From assembly GCF_037975245.1 (NCBI RefSeq), contig NC_092572.1:4007501-4071500 (forward strand): a stretch of 64,000 bases of DNA, read 5' to 3'. Both the position numbers and the translations under genes were made by a program. Source of the DNA: Apostichopus japonicus (Eukaryota; Echinodermata; Holothuroidea; Aspidochirotida; Stichopodidae). The notes under the pieces were generated by a model, which was not told where the DNA came from, searched no databases, and was given only the letters and a program-made list of their open reading frames with translations. Below are positions 1 through 15,900 of this stretch, piece after piece (the stretch's first letter is position 1; each line of letters starts with the position of its first letter).

Positions 1-429
1 ATTTAATGCTCTTACGAGAGCTGCTGACATTAGATTTATCAAAAGATTAGCTTTATCAATAAAGCCGTCATGAAAAGACAGAAAAAGATTTTGAAAGTGA
101 GCTTGAAAATGAAAGATTGACCATTTTAGTCAAGTTATATTTTACAACTCTCTCTTTTTATATATCGCTTTGGTGTTCAAAGCCAGACGGGTGATCTATA
201 AAAGCAACAAACTAGTCACGAATTTGGCCAATTTTTCCATCATGAAGATCAGCAGTGAGTCCTTATGAACATCATTTAAACGTGCTGATACGTAATATGA
301 CGCTTCGAAAAATAGTTGCTGTACTGTGGAATGTGAGACTCGTACGTAGGGTCTAAAACAGTACTCACCTAATAACTTTAATACATTCCAGTAACGTCTT
401 TCGTCATTTTTAAGATACTTCTAATATCT
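1..429. other. Non-coding flank
   Basis: AT-rich sequence with no convincing exon, RNA gene or repeat. All frames are closed or only briefly open. Confidence 0.6.
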
Positions 430-437
430 ACCACAGC

Positions 438-1091
438 CAAGGGCGGCGAAACCGGGGGGCACAGGGGGCACGTGCCCCCCACTTTTCCTCAGGTTAAAAA
501 TGTGCCCTTTTTCTACATAAAAATTGAGGTGTCTCAAGTTAGCAAGAGGCCAGGGAACCAGAATGAACACTCGGGAAGGGCCGTTTCCGGCCATCTGAGG
601 GGTTTGTAAGACCAACAATTTTCTTCTACGCTCCGCGCCAACCGATGGTGGCGCTCCGCTCAGATAGTCGTGCATACAACTTTGCAAATCCTGGCTACGC
701 CCCTGACTTTTAATTAATTTCTGTGGGGCAAACTCAAAGCTATTTCGAATGGGAAAATATTGTTTAGATATTAAACAAGAAATAAACTCTAATTCGGAAT
801 ATTCCTACATTAGCAACTAGCATGATTTCACCTCATTTTGTTTCAAAATAAAACTTGTTCCTTGTTTCCCAATTTGCACATTGGATATTGCAGTGCTAGT
901 GTGCATATTTTCCTTGAGGGGGGGGGGGGGGCTTGATGGAGTGATGTGTATACGCAAATAAGATAATACAATAAGAGTTATAAAGGGTACTAAATATAAG
1001 GCTGCATCAGTCCAATCGAATTTCTGCAAAGTGCCCTTTGATGTCGGTGCCCCCCCCCCCCCTCAGATTAAAAGTGCTTCCGCCGCCCTTG
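438..1091. mobile_element. Non-autonomous hAT-like DNA transposon
   Basis: The element begins CAAGGGCGGCGAA and ends with its near-complement, TTCCGCCGCCCTTG. The 8 bases just outside both ends are identical: ACCACAGC at 430-437 and at 1092-1099. An 8-bp target duplication with short G/C-rich inverted ends is typical of the hAT superfamily. The interior has no transposase frame and carries G and C runs (around 917-932 and 1049-1062). At 687-707 it has a second hAT-type end (reverse complement CAGGGGCGTAGCCAGGAT), so two elements may be nested or fused. Short frames on either strand here are shadows. Confidence 0.8.
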
Positions 1092-1145
1092 ACCACAGCC
1101 TGTAGCAGAATAATACAAATAAGCCTCAAAGCGACTTAATTTTCT

Positions 1146-1340
1146 ACTAAAACTAAAGGCAGGGTCATGAACACAATGAAACTAGAAGCAGGGTGATGAA
1201 AACAATGGAACTAGAAGCAGGGTCATGTACACAATGAAACTAGAAGCAGGGTCATGTACACAATGGAACTAGAAGCAGGGTCATGTACACAATGAAACTA
1301 CAAGCAGGGTGATGTACTCAATGGAACTAGAAGCAGGGTG
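1146..1340. repeat. 29-bp minisatellite, array A
   Basis: About seven copies of a 29-bp unit with core AACTAGAAGCAGGGTCATGT followed by ACACAATGG. Variants are G/C at one site and AACA/TACA at another. The spacing is exactly 29 bp where measured (1160 to 1189). The array is cut by the foldback element at 1341-2255 and resumes as array B. Confidence 0.9.
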
Positions 1341-2255
1341 GCAGGACACTTCGCCCAACAACCATTTCGCCCAACTGCCATTTCGCCCAACCTTACCATT
1401 TCGCCCAACCAGCCTGGTCATTTCGCCCAACCAGCCTGGTCATTTCGCCCAACCAGCCTGGTCATTTCGCCCAACCTTGAGTATATGATATTTCAAAAGG
1501 AAACGTTCAGGAATTTTTAACGTTACAGGATACGAACCGAATATTAAGGAAACTTGAGGATTGATCAGTGTTTTAGGGGTTAGGTTTGATAGGTTTGATA
1601 TAGTAAACGTTCGGGAATTGTTAACGTTACGGGATACGAACCGAGTATTAAGGAAACTTGAAGTCGTGGTTAAATTGATTACATATGTGATTACATTTGT
1701 GGTTACATTGATAAAGTGGTTACATTGATTAAATATAGTAATTCAATATTACGGACGGGTTTTATATTTTTTTCAATTTACTGATAAAGGAAACGTTCGG
1801 GAATTGTTAGTCAGTAGGATGGATCAGTGTTTTAGGGGTTATGTTTGATAGGTTTTTACGAAGACCGATTCCCCTGTTTGTATAATAATATAACTTCCAT
1901 TGTATGCTTAAACGCCTAAAGTAGTGTCCTCCCATTATACCCGAAATAACTGCTCAGACTCCGATCGATATCGAGCGGACCTCACTTTTTTATTTACCTA
2001 TTACGAAGTAACCTAACCCAAAATAAATCAAATTGAACTAGTGGAATAGTAAAAGTAATATTATTCTGACTGAATATTATTAAAAATAAGGTTGGGCGAA
2101 ATGACCAACACGGTTGGGCGAAATGACTATGATGGTTGGGCGAAATGACCATGCTGGTTGGGCGAAATGACCAGGCTGGTTGGGCGAAATGACCAGGCTG
2201 GTTGGGCGAAATGGCAGTTGGGCGAAATGGTTGTTGGGCGAAGTGACTAGAAAGC
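1341..2255. mobile_element. Foldback-like element, copy I
   Basis: Both ends carry CACTTCGCCCAAC followed by tandem short modules (ATTTCGCCCAACCAGCCTGG type, about 21 bp) in inverted orientation: 1348-1475 on the left, 2090-2247 on the right. The interior is unique AT-rich sequence with motif blocks such as ACGTTCGGGAATTGTTAACG and no protein-coding frame. Terminal inverted repeats built of tandem subrepeats are the hallmark of foldback transposons. The element interrupts the 29-bp minisatellite: left flank GCAGGGTG and right flank ATGTAAAC together recreate an intact unit, so no target duplication is visible at this copy. Frames rich in HFAQPAWSFRPT are products of the module, not genes. Confidence 0.75.
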
Positions 2256-2710
2256 ATGTAAACAATGGAACTAGAAGCAGGGCGATGTACACAATGGAAC
2301 TAGAAGCAGGGTCATGTACACAATGAAACTACAAGCAGGGTCATGTACACAATGGAACTAGAAGCAGGGTCATGTACACAATGGAACTAGAAGCAGGGTC
2401 ATGTACTCAATGGAACTAGAAGCAGGGTGATGTAAACAATGGAACTAGAAGCAGGGTCATGTACACAATGGAACTACAAGCAGGGCGATGTACACAATGG
2501 AACTAGAAGCAGGGTCATGAACACAATGAAACTAGAAGCAGGGTGATGAAAACAATGGAACTAGAAGCAGGGTCATGTACACAATGAAACTAGAAGCAGG
2601 GTCATGTACACAATGGAACTACAAGCAGGGTCATGTACACAATGGAACTACAAGCAGGGCGATGTACACAATGAAACTAGAAGCAGGGTGATGTACACAA
2701 TTGAACACTG
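2256..2710. repeat. 29-bp minisatellite, array B
   Basis: About 15-16 further copies of the same 29-bp unit as array A, in the same orientation. The two were evidently one array before the foldback copy I insertion. Units differ at a few diagnostic positions (GTCATG/GCGATG, CTAGAAG/CTACAAG). Confidence 0.9.
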
Positions 2711-2910
2711 TGTAAGAGGGGCCGGATCTGTGCACTCATTAATACGTGATGTTCGTTAATCTTTTCGATCTCATGGATTTGCCACGTAACGTACAGAGAT
2801 GAGTAATAATACTATCTTGTCAGCTAATACTACCTACCACGCATAAACTTTCGGCATAAATGTATCCTGATACTGGGTTGATTTACCAATCAAATTGTTG
2901 TGTATACAAC

Positions 2911-4222
2911 GCTTTCTAGTCACTTCGCCCAACAACCATTTCGCCCAACTGCCATTTCGCCCAACCAGCCTGGTCATTTCGCCCAACCAGCCTGGTCATT
3001 TCGCCCAACCAGCATGGTCATTTCGCCCAACCATCATAGTCATTTCGCCCAACCAGCATGGTCATTTCGCTCAACCGTGTTGGTCATTTCGCCCAACCTT
3101 ATTTTTACTAATATTCAGTCAGAATAATATTACTTTTTCTATTTCACTAGTTCAATTTGATTTATTTTGGGTTAGGTTACTTCGTAATAGGTAAATAAAA
3201 AAGTGAGGTCCGCTCGATATCGATCGGAGTCTGAGCAGTTATTTCGGGTATAATGGGAGGATTACACTACTTTAGGCGTTTACGCATACAATGGGAGTTA
3301 TATTATTATACAAACACAGGGGAATCGGTCTTCATAAAAACCTATCAAACCTAACCCTAAAACACTGATCCATCCTACTGACTATCAATTCCCAAACGTT
3401 TCCTTATTAAATTGAAAAAAAATATATATAAAACCCGTCCGTAATATTGAATTACTATATTTAATCAATGTAACCACTTTATCAATGTAACCACATATGT
3501 AATCACATATGTAATCAATTTAACCACGACTTCAAGTTTCCTTAATACTCGGTTCGTATCCCGTAACGTTAACAATTCCCGGACGTTTACTATATCAAAC
3601 CTATCAAACCTAACCCCTAAAACACTGATCCATCCTCAAGATTCCTTAATATTCGGTTCGTATCCTGTAACGTTAAAAATTCCCGAACGTTTCCTTACTA
3701 AAGTTATACAAAGTAAAGGACTTCAAGTTTCCTTAATATTCCTTAATATTCGAACGTTTACTATCAAATCTAACCCCTAACACACTGATCAATCCTCAAG
3801 TTTCCTTAATATTCGGTTCGTATCCTGTAACGTTAAGAATTCCCGAACGTTTCCTTACTAAAGTTATACAAAGTAAAGGACTTCAAGTTTCCTTAACATT
3901 CCTTAATATTCGAACGTTTACTATCAAACCTAACCCCTAACACACTGATCAATCCTCAAGTTTCCTTAATATTCGGTTCGTATCCTGTAACGTTAACAAT
4001 TCCCGAACGTTTCCTTTTGAAATATCATATTTAATCAAGGTTGGGCGAAATGACCAGACTGGTTGGGCGAAATGACCAGGCTGGTTGGGCGAAATGACCA
4101 GGCTGGTTGGGCGAAATGACCAGGCTGGTTGGGCGAAATGACCAGGCTGGTTGGGCGAAATGGTAAGGTTGGGCGAAATGGCAGTTGGGCGAAATGGTTG
4201 TTGGGCGAAGTGTCCTGCTTCC
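2911..4222. mobile_element. Foldback-like element, copy II (inverted and longer)
   Basis: This is the reverse-complement counterpart of copy I, about 400 bp longer. Its arms are at 2921-3100 and 4039-4213. The matching edge sequences are GCTTTCTAGTCAC on the left and GTGTCCTGC on the right, both mirrored at copy I. The extra length is mainly a direct duplication of a 160-bp block (repeat of TTCCTTACTAAAGTTATAC at 3691 and 3851). TATACAAC occurs directly left (2903-2910) and again at 4223-4230, a probable 8-bp target duplication. There is no transposase frame. Copies I and II form a large inverted repeat around a spacer of about 650 bp. Confidence 0.75.
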
Positions 4223-4230
4223 TATACAAC

Positions 4231-5860
4231 TACTTCAATAAACTTATCACCTATATGAACATTTTGATCCCTTCTTCTCATACATCTGAGGAAAGTATTT
4301 GACATACGTGTTATCAAATTTCGTGCGTGTCTCGTCACAGTGTCTTGAAGGATCATGTAAGAAGGGCCACATATAAACTCCCCTAATATATTTAAAATTT
4401 ATGGACTATTCCAATATAATTCCAATGGGATAAACAATAGTAGTGAGATATTACCATGTCTTTGCCCATGAGAAATCATATTCTTCTTTCTTCTGCAAGA
4501 TGGCAAAGACATTTTTCTTTTCTTTTCTTCTTTAGTGAGGGAAATTTAAGAGCTGAAATAACTGTATGATCTTCATGATGCTCACACACAGCGATCTAGT
4601 TAAGAATTTTTGTTTCAATTTTATATGTGTTTATGTGTTTATATGTTATATTTATGTTGTATACGCTCTAACTGGGATAAGTAGAGCGTCGAGAATTGGC
4701 AACGCAGGGCACTTTGGAATATGTTTTACATTGACGGAGCAGAACGTAAAAAATATTTGATAATTGCCTAAATTATCAACATTTATCAAATTAAACACGT
4801 TATACGTTTGTATTGACATAGTCCAGGCGTGTTAATTTTATACGTCTTCAACATATTGGATATAAAACCACTGACTTTATTTTTTATTTGATTTTTTGAT
4901 AAAAAAAGGGATTTGTTGTTTTCAACGAAAATTCAAGTGCTACAGGGGCTTTAAACTTCCGGTCTTTAGATGCGTAAGGAGTTCATAGTTTGAAGATGAA
5001 ATTTTCGTTAAATTTTCGCCAATAATATATGTTACTTTTGTGAGTTATCCCTGTTCAAAAAGTTCTACTGTATGGTTAAAAAACAGACGCGTCTGTTGAA
5101 TAAAGTTCAATCCAACCAATGATCTCAGATGCGGCAAATGGTGTCAGAAGTGGGATTTCCGAGGTTGAAAGAAGAATCTGAAGTAATCATGCTTAAAGGG
5201 AAATACATATTTAATTTTTTTTTTATTATCGTTATGTTAGACTACTTTGAAGTGTGAAAGAAGTTGTCAAAAACTATTTCTTCCACCATGCAACAAAGTG
5301 AGGTCAATGTTTTGTGCTTTGTCAAGAGATATTAACAAAAATGATTTAGTATAAAACGCGTTTTTGCTTTGACATACATAGATAAAATAAAAGTAGAGAA
5401 AATTACCTTGTTAAACGTCCATGCCTATTCAAACTTATGTCAGTAGCCCTCTGATTAAAAAACCGCACTTTTTTTTTTCTGCAATGTAGTTACAAATTTA
5501 TCTAAAAGGTTTATTCCGGTTGCTGAAATTGTTTGGTTATAACCAAAACTACTAGACGTTTTCTGAATCATTATAGGTCAAAATCATATCCTAATAACAT
5601 TTTGTCATTTAGCCACATAATGAGATGGAGTTTACTATCAGAATCGAGTGTTTACTCTTTACTTATAAGATAAGTGCTAAATGGTGTATGTCACTTGAAC
5701 ACCCCTTTAAGATATCGAACCCTTAAACCGTTAAACCGTTAGACCGTCTGACCGTTAAACCGTTTAAACCGTTAAACCATTTAACCGTTAAATGGTTTAA
5801 ACGTTAAACCTTTGCTACCATAATTCACTTTCTCTTTCCTTGTTTCTTTCTTTGTCAACA
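4231..5860. other. Non-coding, possible TTAA-bounded MITE at 5193-5710
   Basis: No exon is supported. TTAAAGGG at 5193 and its complement CCCTTTAA ending at 5710 bound a 518-bp AT-rich stretch. This could be a piggyBac-like MITE, but only about 8 bp of the ends match, so support is weak. A short tandem run of CCGTTAAA-type units lies at about 5719-5810. Confidence 0.3.
5719..5810. repeat. (CCGTTAAA)n-type tandem repeat
   Basis: About ten imperfect copies of an 8-10 bp unit (TTAAACCGT with T/C variation and one inverted stretch, GGTTTAAACG). It lies just upstream of the splice acceptor of the candidate peptide exon. Confidence 0.8.
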
Positions 5861-5884
5861 GACTTATTTCCTAAGGCTTTCAAT

Positions 5885-6062
5885 ATGCATTTTCAAGTCC
5901 TAACGAGAACCCTGTTGCTGTTTGTGTGCCTGTGCTTCTGTATAGCAGCGGTCACTAGTATGCCTATGAATCCGGCTGATTACTTCTCTAGGGGCACAGT
6001 CTATATCCCAACCAGGGACAGTAGAAGCAGCGTACCGGTAGAGCCAGGAATGATGGGGCATA
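5885..6062 (+). CDS. Possible secreted peptide precursor, first coding exon
   Basis: A polypyrimidine tract and CAG (to 5860) precede an exon whose first ATG is at 5885. It ends at a strong GTAAGT donor (6063), in phase 1. The 59 complete codons start with a clear signal peptide: MHFQVLTR, then the hydrophobic core LLLFVCLCFCIAAV, with likely cleavage near TSMP. A short hydrophilic segment follows with R-rich sites (SRGTVYIPTRDSRSS) and the end VEPGMMGH. This architecture fits a neuropeptide or other small secreted protein, but no family is recognised. One weak continuation is an acceptor at 7172 giving SYIHYGH and a stop at 7195; its pyrimidine tract is poor. The exon could also be fortuitous. 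Confidence 0.4.
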
Positions 6063-6114
6063 GTAAGTATAAGAATAGTATCTTATTAAATAGCTGTATC
6101 ACATGTATTCCAGA

Positions 6115-6362
6115 CTAGCGCCATCTTTTACCCTACGGCAGTACTATATGTACACCATCTTGTACCCTACGGCAGCACCATATTTACACCATCGTGTACC
6201 CTACGGCAGCACCATATTTACACCACCTTGTACCCTACGGCAGCACCATATTTACACCACCTTGTACCCTATGGCAGCACCATATTTACACCACCTTGTA
6301 CCCTACGGCAGCACCATATTTACAACATCTTGCGCCCTACGGCAGTGCCAGACTAGTACCAT
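6115..6362. repeat. 34-bp tandem repeat
   Basis: About seven copies of a 34-bp unit containing TTGTACCCTACGGCAGCACC then ATATTTACACCACC. Unit starts at 6161, 6195 and 6229 give exactly 34-bp spacing. Three reading frames stay open across it because the unit lacks stops. These are not genes. Confidence 0.9.
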
Positions 6363-8994
6363 TTGTCCCCTACGGCACTTTATGCTTGCTACCTCCTCCC
6401 ACCCCCCCCCCACCCTATTCATTTGTTTTAAGCGTTTCAAGCCCAAATCCGAGAATATAAAGTGTTGGTTTGTCTTGCATTGAAGCATTTACTGAGGCCC
6501 TTGTATCTTGGGACCGATGGATCTAAGGACCCCCCCCCCCCATTCCGTTATTAATTTTTTTCAAGCCAAACCCTAGAATGTCCTTGCCGGTGTGGGTTCA
6601 CCGAGGCCTCTGTATCTTGGTACCAGTTGATCTAGGGAGATGTTGAGCATTTGCCTCATCTGCCTGTTCGGTAGTCAGACAGTGTATATTTTATAGAATG
6701 TTACAACAAAAAGTACATTACTATCAAATACTTATAATTAATGAATACTTATGATGAACATTCTTGAGAAATAACCATTTACACATTTTAAGATCATTCA
6801 TGGCATGGATTGGACTACCTAATAAAAGCACGAACTACTGAAAATATGCATAAGTCTGTATGTCTGTATGTCTATGCGTTTGTCTGCGTGTGTGCCTGCG
6901 TGTCTTGCGTTTATGTGCATGTTTGTCTTTGCGTTTGTGAGTTTTTATACGTAGGCCTATGTGGGCTTGAGTCCTGTATATCCGTGTTCCCATATTCCTG
7001 TATGTGTGTGTCCGTGTGTATGTGTCTCTATGTGTCTATGCGCATGCGTGTATGTGTGCCTGTGTGTCTGTGCGTCTGTATGTCAAACAAAGCACATTTT
7101 CTACGATACCCAAATATAACCAACAGAAAGAAACAGAGAATCCGACCGTAAACAATGTTTGGAATGTTTCAGGCTATATCCATTACGGGCACTGACGATG
7201 AATCTTATATATAAATCAGGCTGTGGGCGAAAGGTGGGTGGACCTGTTTGAAGTTAGAGTTCCAATCTGCAAAGATCACGCATGGTTTCTTGGTCAAACT
7301 CTCATTAAATGTACATGTTTTAAATCGTTGTCCATTTACAAGTTTAAAGAGACCAACCGAAGGTTCGATCCTGTTTATTCGTATGTGTTATTTTCGTCTC
7401 GAATTGCTCAAAGTCAAATTAAATTTCCTGTTCTAGAAGCTCTGAACTTCAGTAATGAATGTATTTTGTGATTACCTAAGGCACGCCATGTTATATGACA
7501 GAACACCAGAAATGGTGTTAGGTCTTATAACATTTATTCATGAAGGACTGCGGGCAGTTTGTGGTCAGTCAAGGTAAATAACCTAAGTAAGTGAACCCCT
7601 ATTATTTTCCTTTGCAGCCTGCAAATAAATAATTTTGGTCCGTAGGTGCGTAATTGGGACATTTCGGTCAACATTAGGCGTAGGATGTCTAGTTTAACGA
7701 GACTTTTTGCCTCGTCCCACTCCTCTGACTAGGAATGTAATACACGACAATGCTGAATTATTCCACTGGATCATATGAATTAGCAAAAGGAGACTAAGCC
7801 AATCAAATACTCATTTGATATTTTAAGGTTTTTAACCTTTAAATCTTTCAGAGAATATAAAACCAAAAATGTTTAAAGTTCCTGATATAGCCTCACTATA
7901 AATCAGCTAAATTTCTTACTTAAATGACCAGTTTCGTAACTACAGAATTAACCATCTTCTGCGAAGAGGGATCCAAACTGGTCGCCTTTCTCCCCCTACC
8001 CACCCCCCACACACTACCACCACCACCTTCCCCACCTCTGGATGGTTGGAAGCATCTTAATTTAATTTAAATTAATTCCAAACATACATGTTTTACCTAT
8101 AAACTATAACGTTGGACAATATAATATTAAACGTTTTTTATTGTTCTAATATATATTAATATCTGTATTATATGGACTATATATGGACTTATATGGATTA
8201 TATAATGGACTAACCTGGGACGATACCGGTAATCGGTACTGGATTCAGTCTCAGCCTGCTTAAGTTGCTAGTAGTCTACGAGAAATTTTTGTAACTTTGG
8301 AGCTCCCAATTATCCTAACAAATCGGAAAGCCTTTCATAGGGAAATGAACAGGTGGTAGTAAACAATTAAAAATGAGTGACCATGAGTTGAGGTTCTGAG
8401 GCTATGCTAATGGTTATATGCTAATGAGTTTGAGTCTCGCTGAAAGACTTGGATCATGGAATGCAAGAACCTAACGTAATATGTTCCAGAAACGCAAGTG
8501 AACGAACATAGTTTTGCGGATTTAGTGACGCGAATGACATGGCTGGAAGTAAATAAACAATGTTATCACGTGATATCATGAAATTATACACTGACAGTTT
8601 CCCAAAACTATAATATTCATTTATTCGTAAGTGCGCTCGGTTACAATGTAATTGTAACCTTGCGGTTGTTTATAACCGAAACCTGTGGTTATAAAGATAA
8701 TGTAGTAACAAAGTCTGTACGATACATAGTAGGTCAAACCCAAAGTGACTTGTTTAACAAAGTAAAATGTTAGAGCACTTATTCAGATCAAGTTATAACC
8801 TTTCTTGCTTCAATCGACTCTTAAAGGACAACTTAACAACATAAAGCGTTACTTAAATATCAACTCACGGCTTGTCTGATTGTCAGCTTTGGATATAATA
8901 CTTCGTGTCCTGGTAAGTGTGTGAGTCAAATTTCATGCTGCCCTGGTTTTTCGTTTCTCTTGATTAAAGTAGCATTGTAAGTATTAATATGACT
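6363..8994. other. Non-coding; TG-rich simple repeat at 6846-7085
   Basis: Poly-C runs occur at about 6405 and 6530. At 6846-7085 there is a degenerate TGTG/TGTC/TGCG simple repeat whose Cys/Val-rich frames are artefacts. From 7200 to 8990 no exon, RNA gene or clear repeat is visible; CA/C-rich tracts occur near 7995-8040. Confidence 0.5.
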
Positions 8995-9485
8995 GAAATT
9001 GTATCCTCTTCTGTTATGTTGTTTGTTCCATACCCTAACATACTATATATTGTTTGTTATACACCATAACATATTATCTTTTTGTTGGTTATATACGTTA
9101 ACAAACTCTACATTGTATATTTATACAGTTTATTTTATATATAAGCGAACATACACTATATTGTTTGATAGATACCCTAACATACTCTATTTTGTTTGTT
9201 ACATACCCTAACATACTCTATATTGTTTGTTATATACCCTTACATACTCTTTATTGTTTGTTATATACCCTAACATACTCTATATCGTTTGTTACATACC
9301 CTAACATACTCTACATTGTTTGTTATATACCCTAACATACTCTATATCGTTTGTTATATACCATAATATACTCTACACTGTCTGCTATGTACCCTAACAT
9401 ACTATATATTGTTTGTCATATATACCCTAAAAAACTCTATATTGTGTTATATATATACCCTAACATACTATATATTGTTTGATAT
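8995..9485. repeat. 31-bp tandem repeat
   Basis: About 15 copies of a 31-bp unit around ATACCCTAACATACTCTATA then TTGTTTGTTAT. ACCCTAA starts at 9174, 9205, 9236 and 9267, exactly 31 bp apart. Divergence rises at both edges. Confidence 0.9.
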
Positions 9486-13900
<4,415 letters not shown>

Positions 13901-14271
13901 TTAATGGGTGTGAAGACTCGCGCATAAAGAAACGTCCGGTGCCGGTAATCTGACCTAGTTTCGAATGAGGTGTAACAGAAGTGTTAGACACCACCATCGA
14001 TCCCAGAAAATACACACACATAGCTTGCTACAGTCGGTAATTAGACACTAGTGTACAGTCAGTACATACAGCTGCGGTCAATACCCACATCACAGTGTAC
14101 TAACGATACAGCGATGGACATCTCAGGTCCAGCTAAAGATAACAAGGTATCACGTTTCATTACTGTCTGCATTTTGAAGCGACAAGAAGAAAACGTCACT
14201 TGCAAGCAACAGAAAGTTAACATTTTCAGATGGGCCGCACGCGGTTTGGGGCGAGTCTTCAATGCCTTTAA
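13901..14271. mobile_element. TTAA-flanked MITE (piggyBac-like), copy 1
   Basis: 371 bp, bounded by TTAA at 13901-13904 and 14268-14271. The ends are inverted: the left end reads TTAATGGGTGTGAAGACTCG, and the right end reverse-complements to TTAAAGGCATTGAAGACTCG. A second copy at 36651-37020 is about 90% identical across the whole element. TTAA target duplication plus such ends suggests a non-autonomous piggyBac-type element. Open frames on both strands inside it are not genes. Confidence 0.8.
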
Positions 14272-14474
14272 AGGAAAAGTGAAGAGTTCAAGAAGGGGCC
14301 TCATAAATATAATGGCCCCATCTGGCAATCTACACCCCTGCATATAATAAAGAGATGAACACTGTGTCTTCTTCTTTTTAAATTAATTTTCTTTTCAAGT
14401 ACTTTAAGTAATCTTCATACTGGACTGCCCGTGATAATGTTTCTCTTTCTCTATTGTATTTTTCTCCTCCTCAG

Positions 14475-15577
14475 TTTGTGTCTATCATCCTAATTTTTAC
14501 TGTATGTGTACATCCAATGGATTCATCTCATTCTGCGAAAACCATTCCTCTAGCTTCTTCTCCAAGAAATAGAGTCTTGGTAAGTTTATTCAACAACAAC
14601 AACAAAATCACCCCCCCCCCCCTCCCCCCCCCCCCAAAAAAAAAGCATGGAAACTTGTAAATATTACTATTTAGCGCGAAAAAATTTCAGGTCACACAAT
14701 ATGTTTTAAAAACCCTGTGATGGTTTGTTTCAGAAAATATCTTAACGCTTGCTTAGAAAGTTAAAGTTTCAAGGTTTACAATCTTGTCTGAAGGCAAGAC
14801 CTTCTCACACGACTTGTTTTCAAACGTACGAAACTGCAATTGCAGAAAATACGAAACTAGACTACGTTGTAGATACTCGAGTGACTTTTACCAACTGTAA
14901 CACCTTATTAACTATATTAATTAATTATTATTAGATATGTTGTAGAAGGAGAGGAGGGGGTGGGTGCAGGGCGTAATTTCATCGGCAAACTACTGTTTAG
15001 TGTCATTAATCACTCGATACTCATAGCTAGTACAGTAACTACTGTTCATGTTCCACAACCGTGCATCAGTAACTTCTGCGCTGTGTTCGCAACACGGTAA
15101 CATGTGTTACAGGTGGCACAGTAAGTACTGCAAAGCTGTTACACGTTGAACTACGAATCCGACAGGTGAAAATTTGCAGTAATTTTAACAAAATTAAATT
15201 TTAAATTTTTTTATTTTAAATTTTAAATTTTAAATTTTAAATCTAATTATTAAATTTTAATTTTTTTCAATTTGCAGTAAGAAAAAACTTGAACATGAAC
15301 AGTAGTTACTGTACTAGCTATGAGTATTGGCTGTATTAATGTATGACATCACAGATTATTGCGCAATATTCTTATCCAAGTAGTATTATTAGTAACACGC
15401 TATCAACACGGACGTTCTGTTTTACTTGTTATATATTAGATAAAACTTAATATTTAATATTCAGATTTTCGTTATAATTAAATAATCTTAAATTACAACT
15501 TTTTTTAATTGTCTTTACAGAGATCAATGTATAACGAATACACAACAGGACCAACCAGGAGAACTGTACAATCTTAG
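14475..15577 (+). CDS. Possible small secreted protein, last two coding exons
   Basis: Two exons are predicted: join 14475-14579 and 15521-15577. The first follows a good pyrimidine tract ending TCCTCCTCAG and ends at a perfect GTAAGT donor. The second follows TTGTCTTTACAG and stops at TAG. Both junctions are phase 0. The translation starts with a hydrophobic stretch (FVSIILIFTVCVHP, signal-peptide-like), then a hydrophilic part with basic sites (SSPRNRVLRS) and ends GPTRRTVQS, 53 codons in all. No ATG opens the first exon, so the initiating exon must lie upstream and was not identified. A possible polyadenylation signal AATAAA is at 16046-16051. The 941-bp intron holds a MITE (15011-15334). 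No family is recognised; it may be a peptide-hormone-like precursor or a chance pairing of splice sites. Confidence 0.4.
15011..15334. mobile_element. MITE with perfect 37-bp inverted ends
   Basis: Positions 15017-15053 and 15291-15327 are exact reverse complements over 37 bp (ATACTCATAGCTAGTACAGT onward). The core is AT-rich, with repeated AAATTTTAAA units near 15190-15250. ATTAAT flanks both sides (15005-15010, 15335-15340), a plausible target duplication. It lies inside the intron of the candidate small secreted gene. A compact relative occurs at 38332-38419. Confidence 0.8.
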
Positions 15578-15853
15578 GACACTGTTTGCCTCGAAATTTA
15601 ACTCAATAGATTAAAAAGATTCCACATTTTATGGGTACAAGTAAAATACCTCATTTGATACGAAAATGACCCCATCTTCTTCCGCAAGATTCTCCCTTTT
15701 GATGGTGTCAAAATTCACGCATGCGCACAGCTGGTTGTCAAGACAAGGTCATGGATAGAACTAACACTGTATCCAAGGAATTAGAGCAGAAATTGACGAA
15801 GGGTCTATTGTCAACTTTATCCAATGGACACAGCTTACCGACAGAAGCTTAAA

Positions 15854-15900
15854 CGTGATTGGTTGGCTAGACTGATGACGTCATATTTGTCTATATACAC
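15854..15900 (+). promoter_or_regulatory. CCAAT / CRE / TATA-like cluster
   Basis: GTGATTGGTT is followed by the CRE palindrome TGACGTCA (15876-15883) and then CTATATACAC. The order and spacing resemble the cluster upstream of the BTG gene (44911-44961). No downstream exon was identified, so promoter function is only suggested. Confidence 0.3.

Noticed and set aside
1338-4229. Overlapping frames encoding HFAQPAWSFRPT-type repeats
   Set aside because: They are translations of the inverted foldback modules on both strands and in several frames, with no start context or splice sites.
6103-6483. Open frames of 126 and 88 codons across the 34-bp array
   Set aside because: The unit lacks stop codons in more than one frame, so openness follows from the repeat and not from coding.
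14051-14347. 98-codon plus-strand and 94-codon minus-strand frames
   Set aside because: Both lie within the TTAA-flanked MITE; the second copy at 36.65 kb breaks them.
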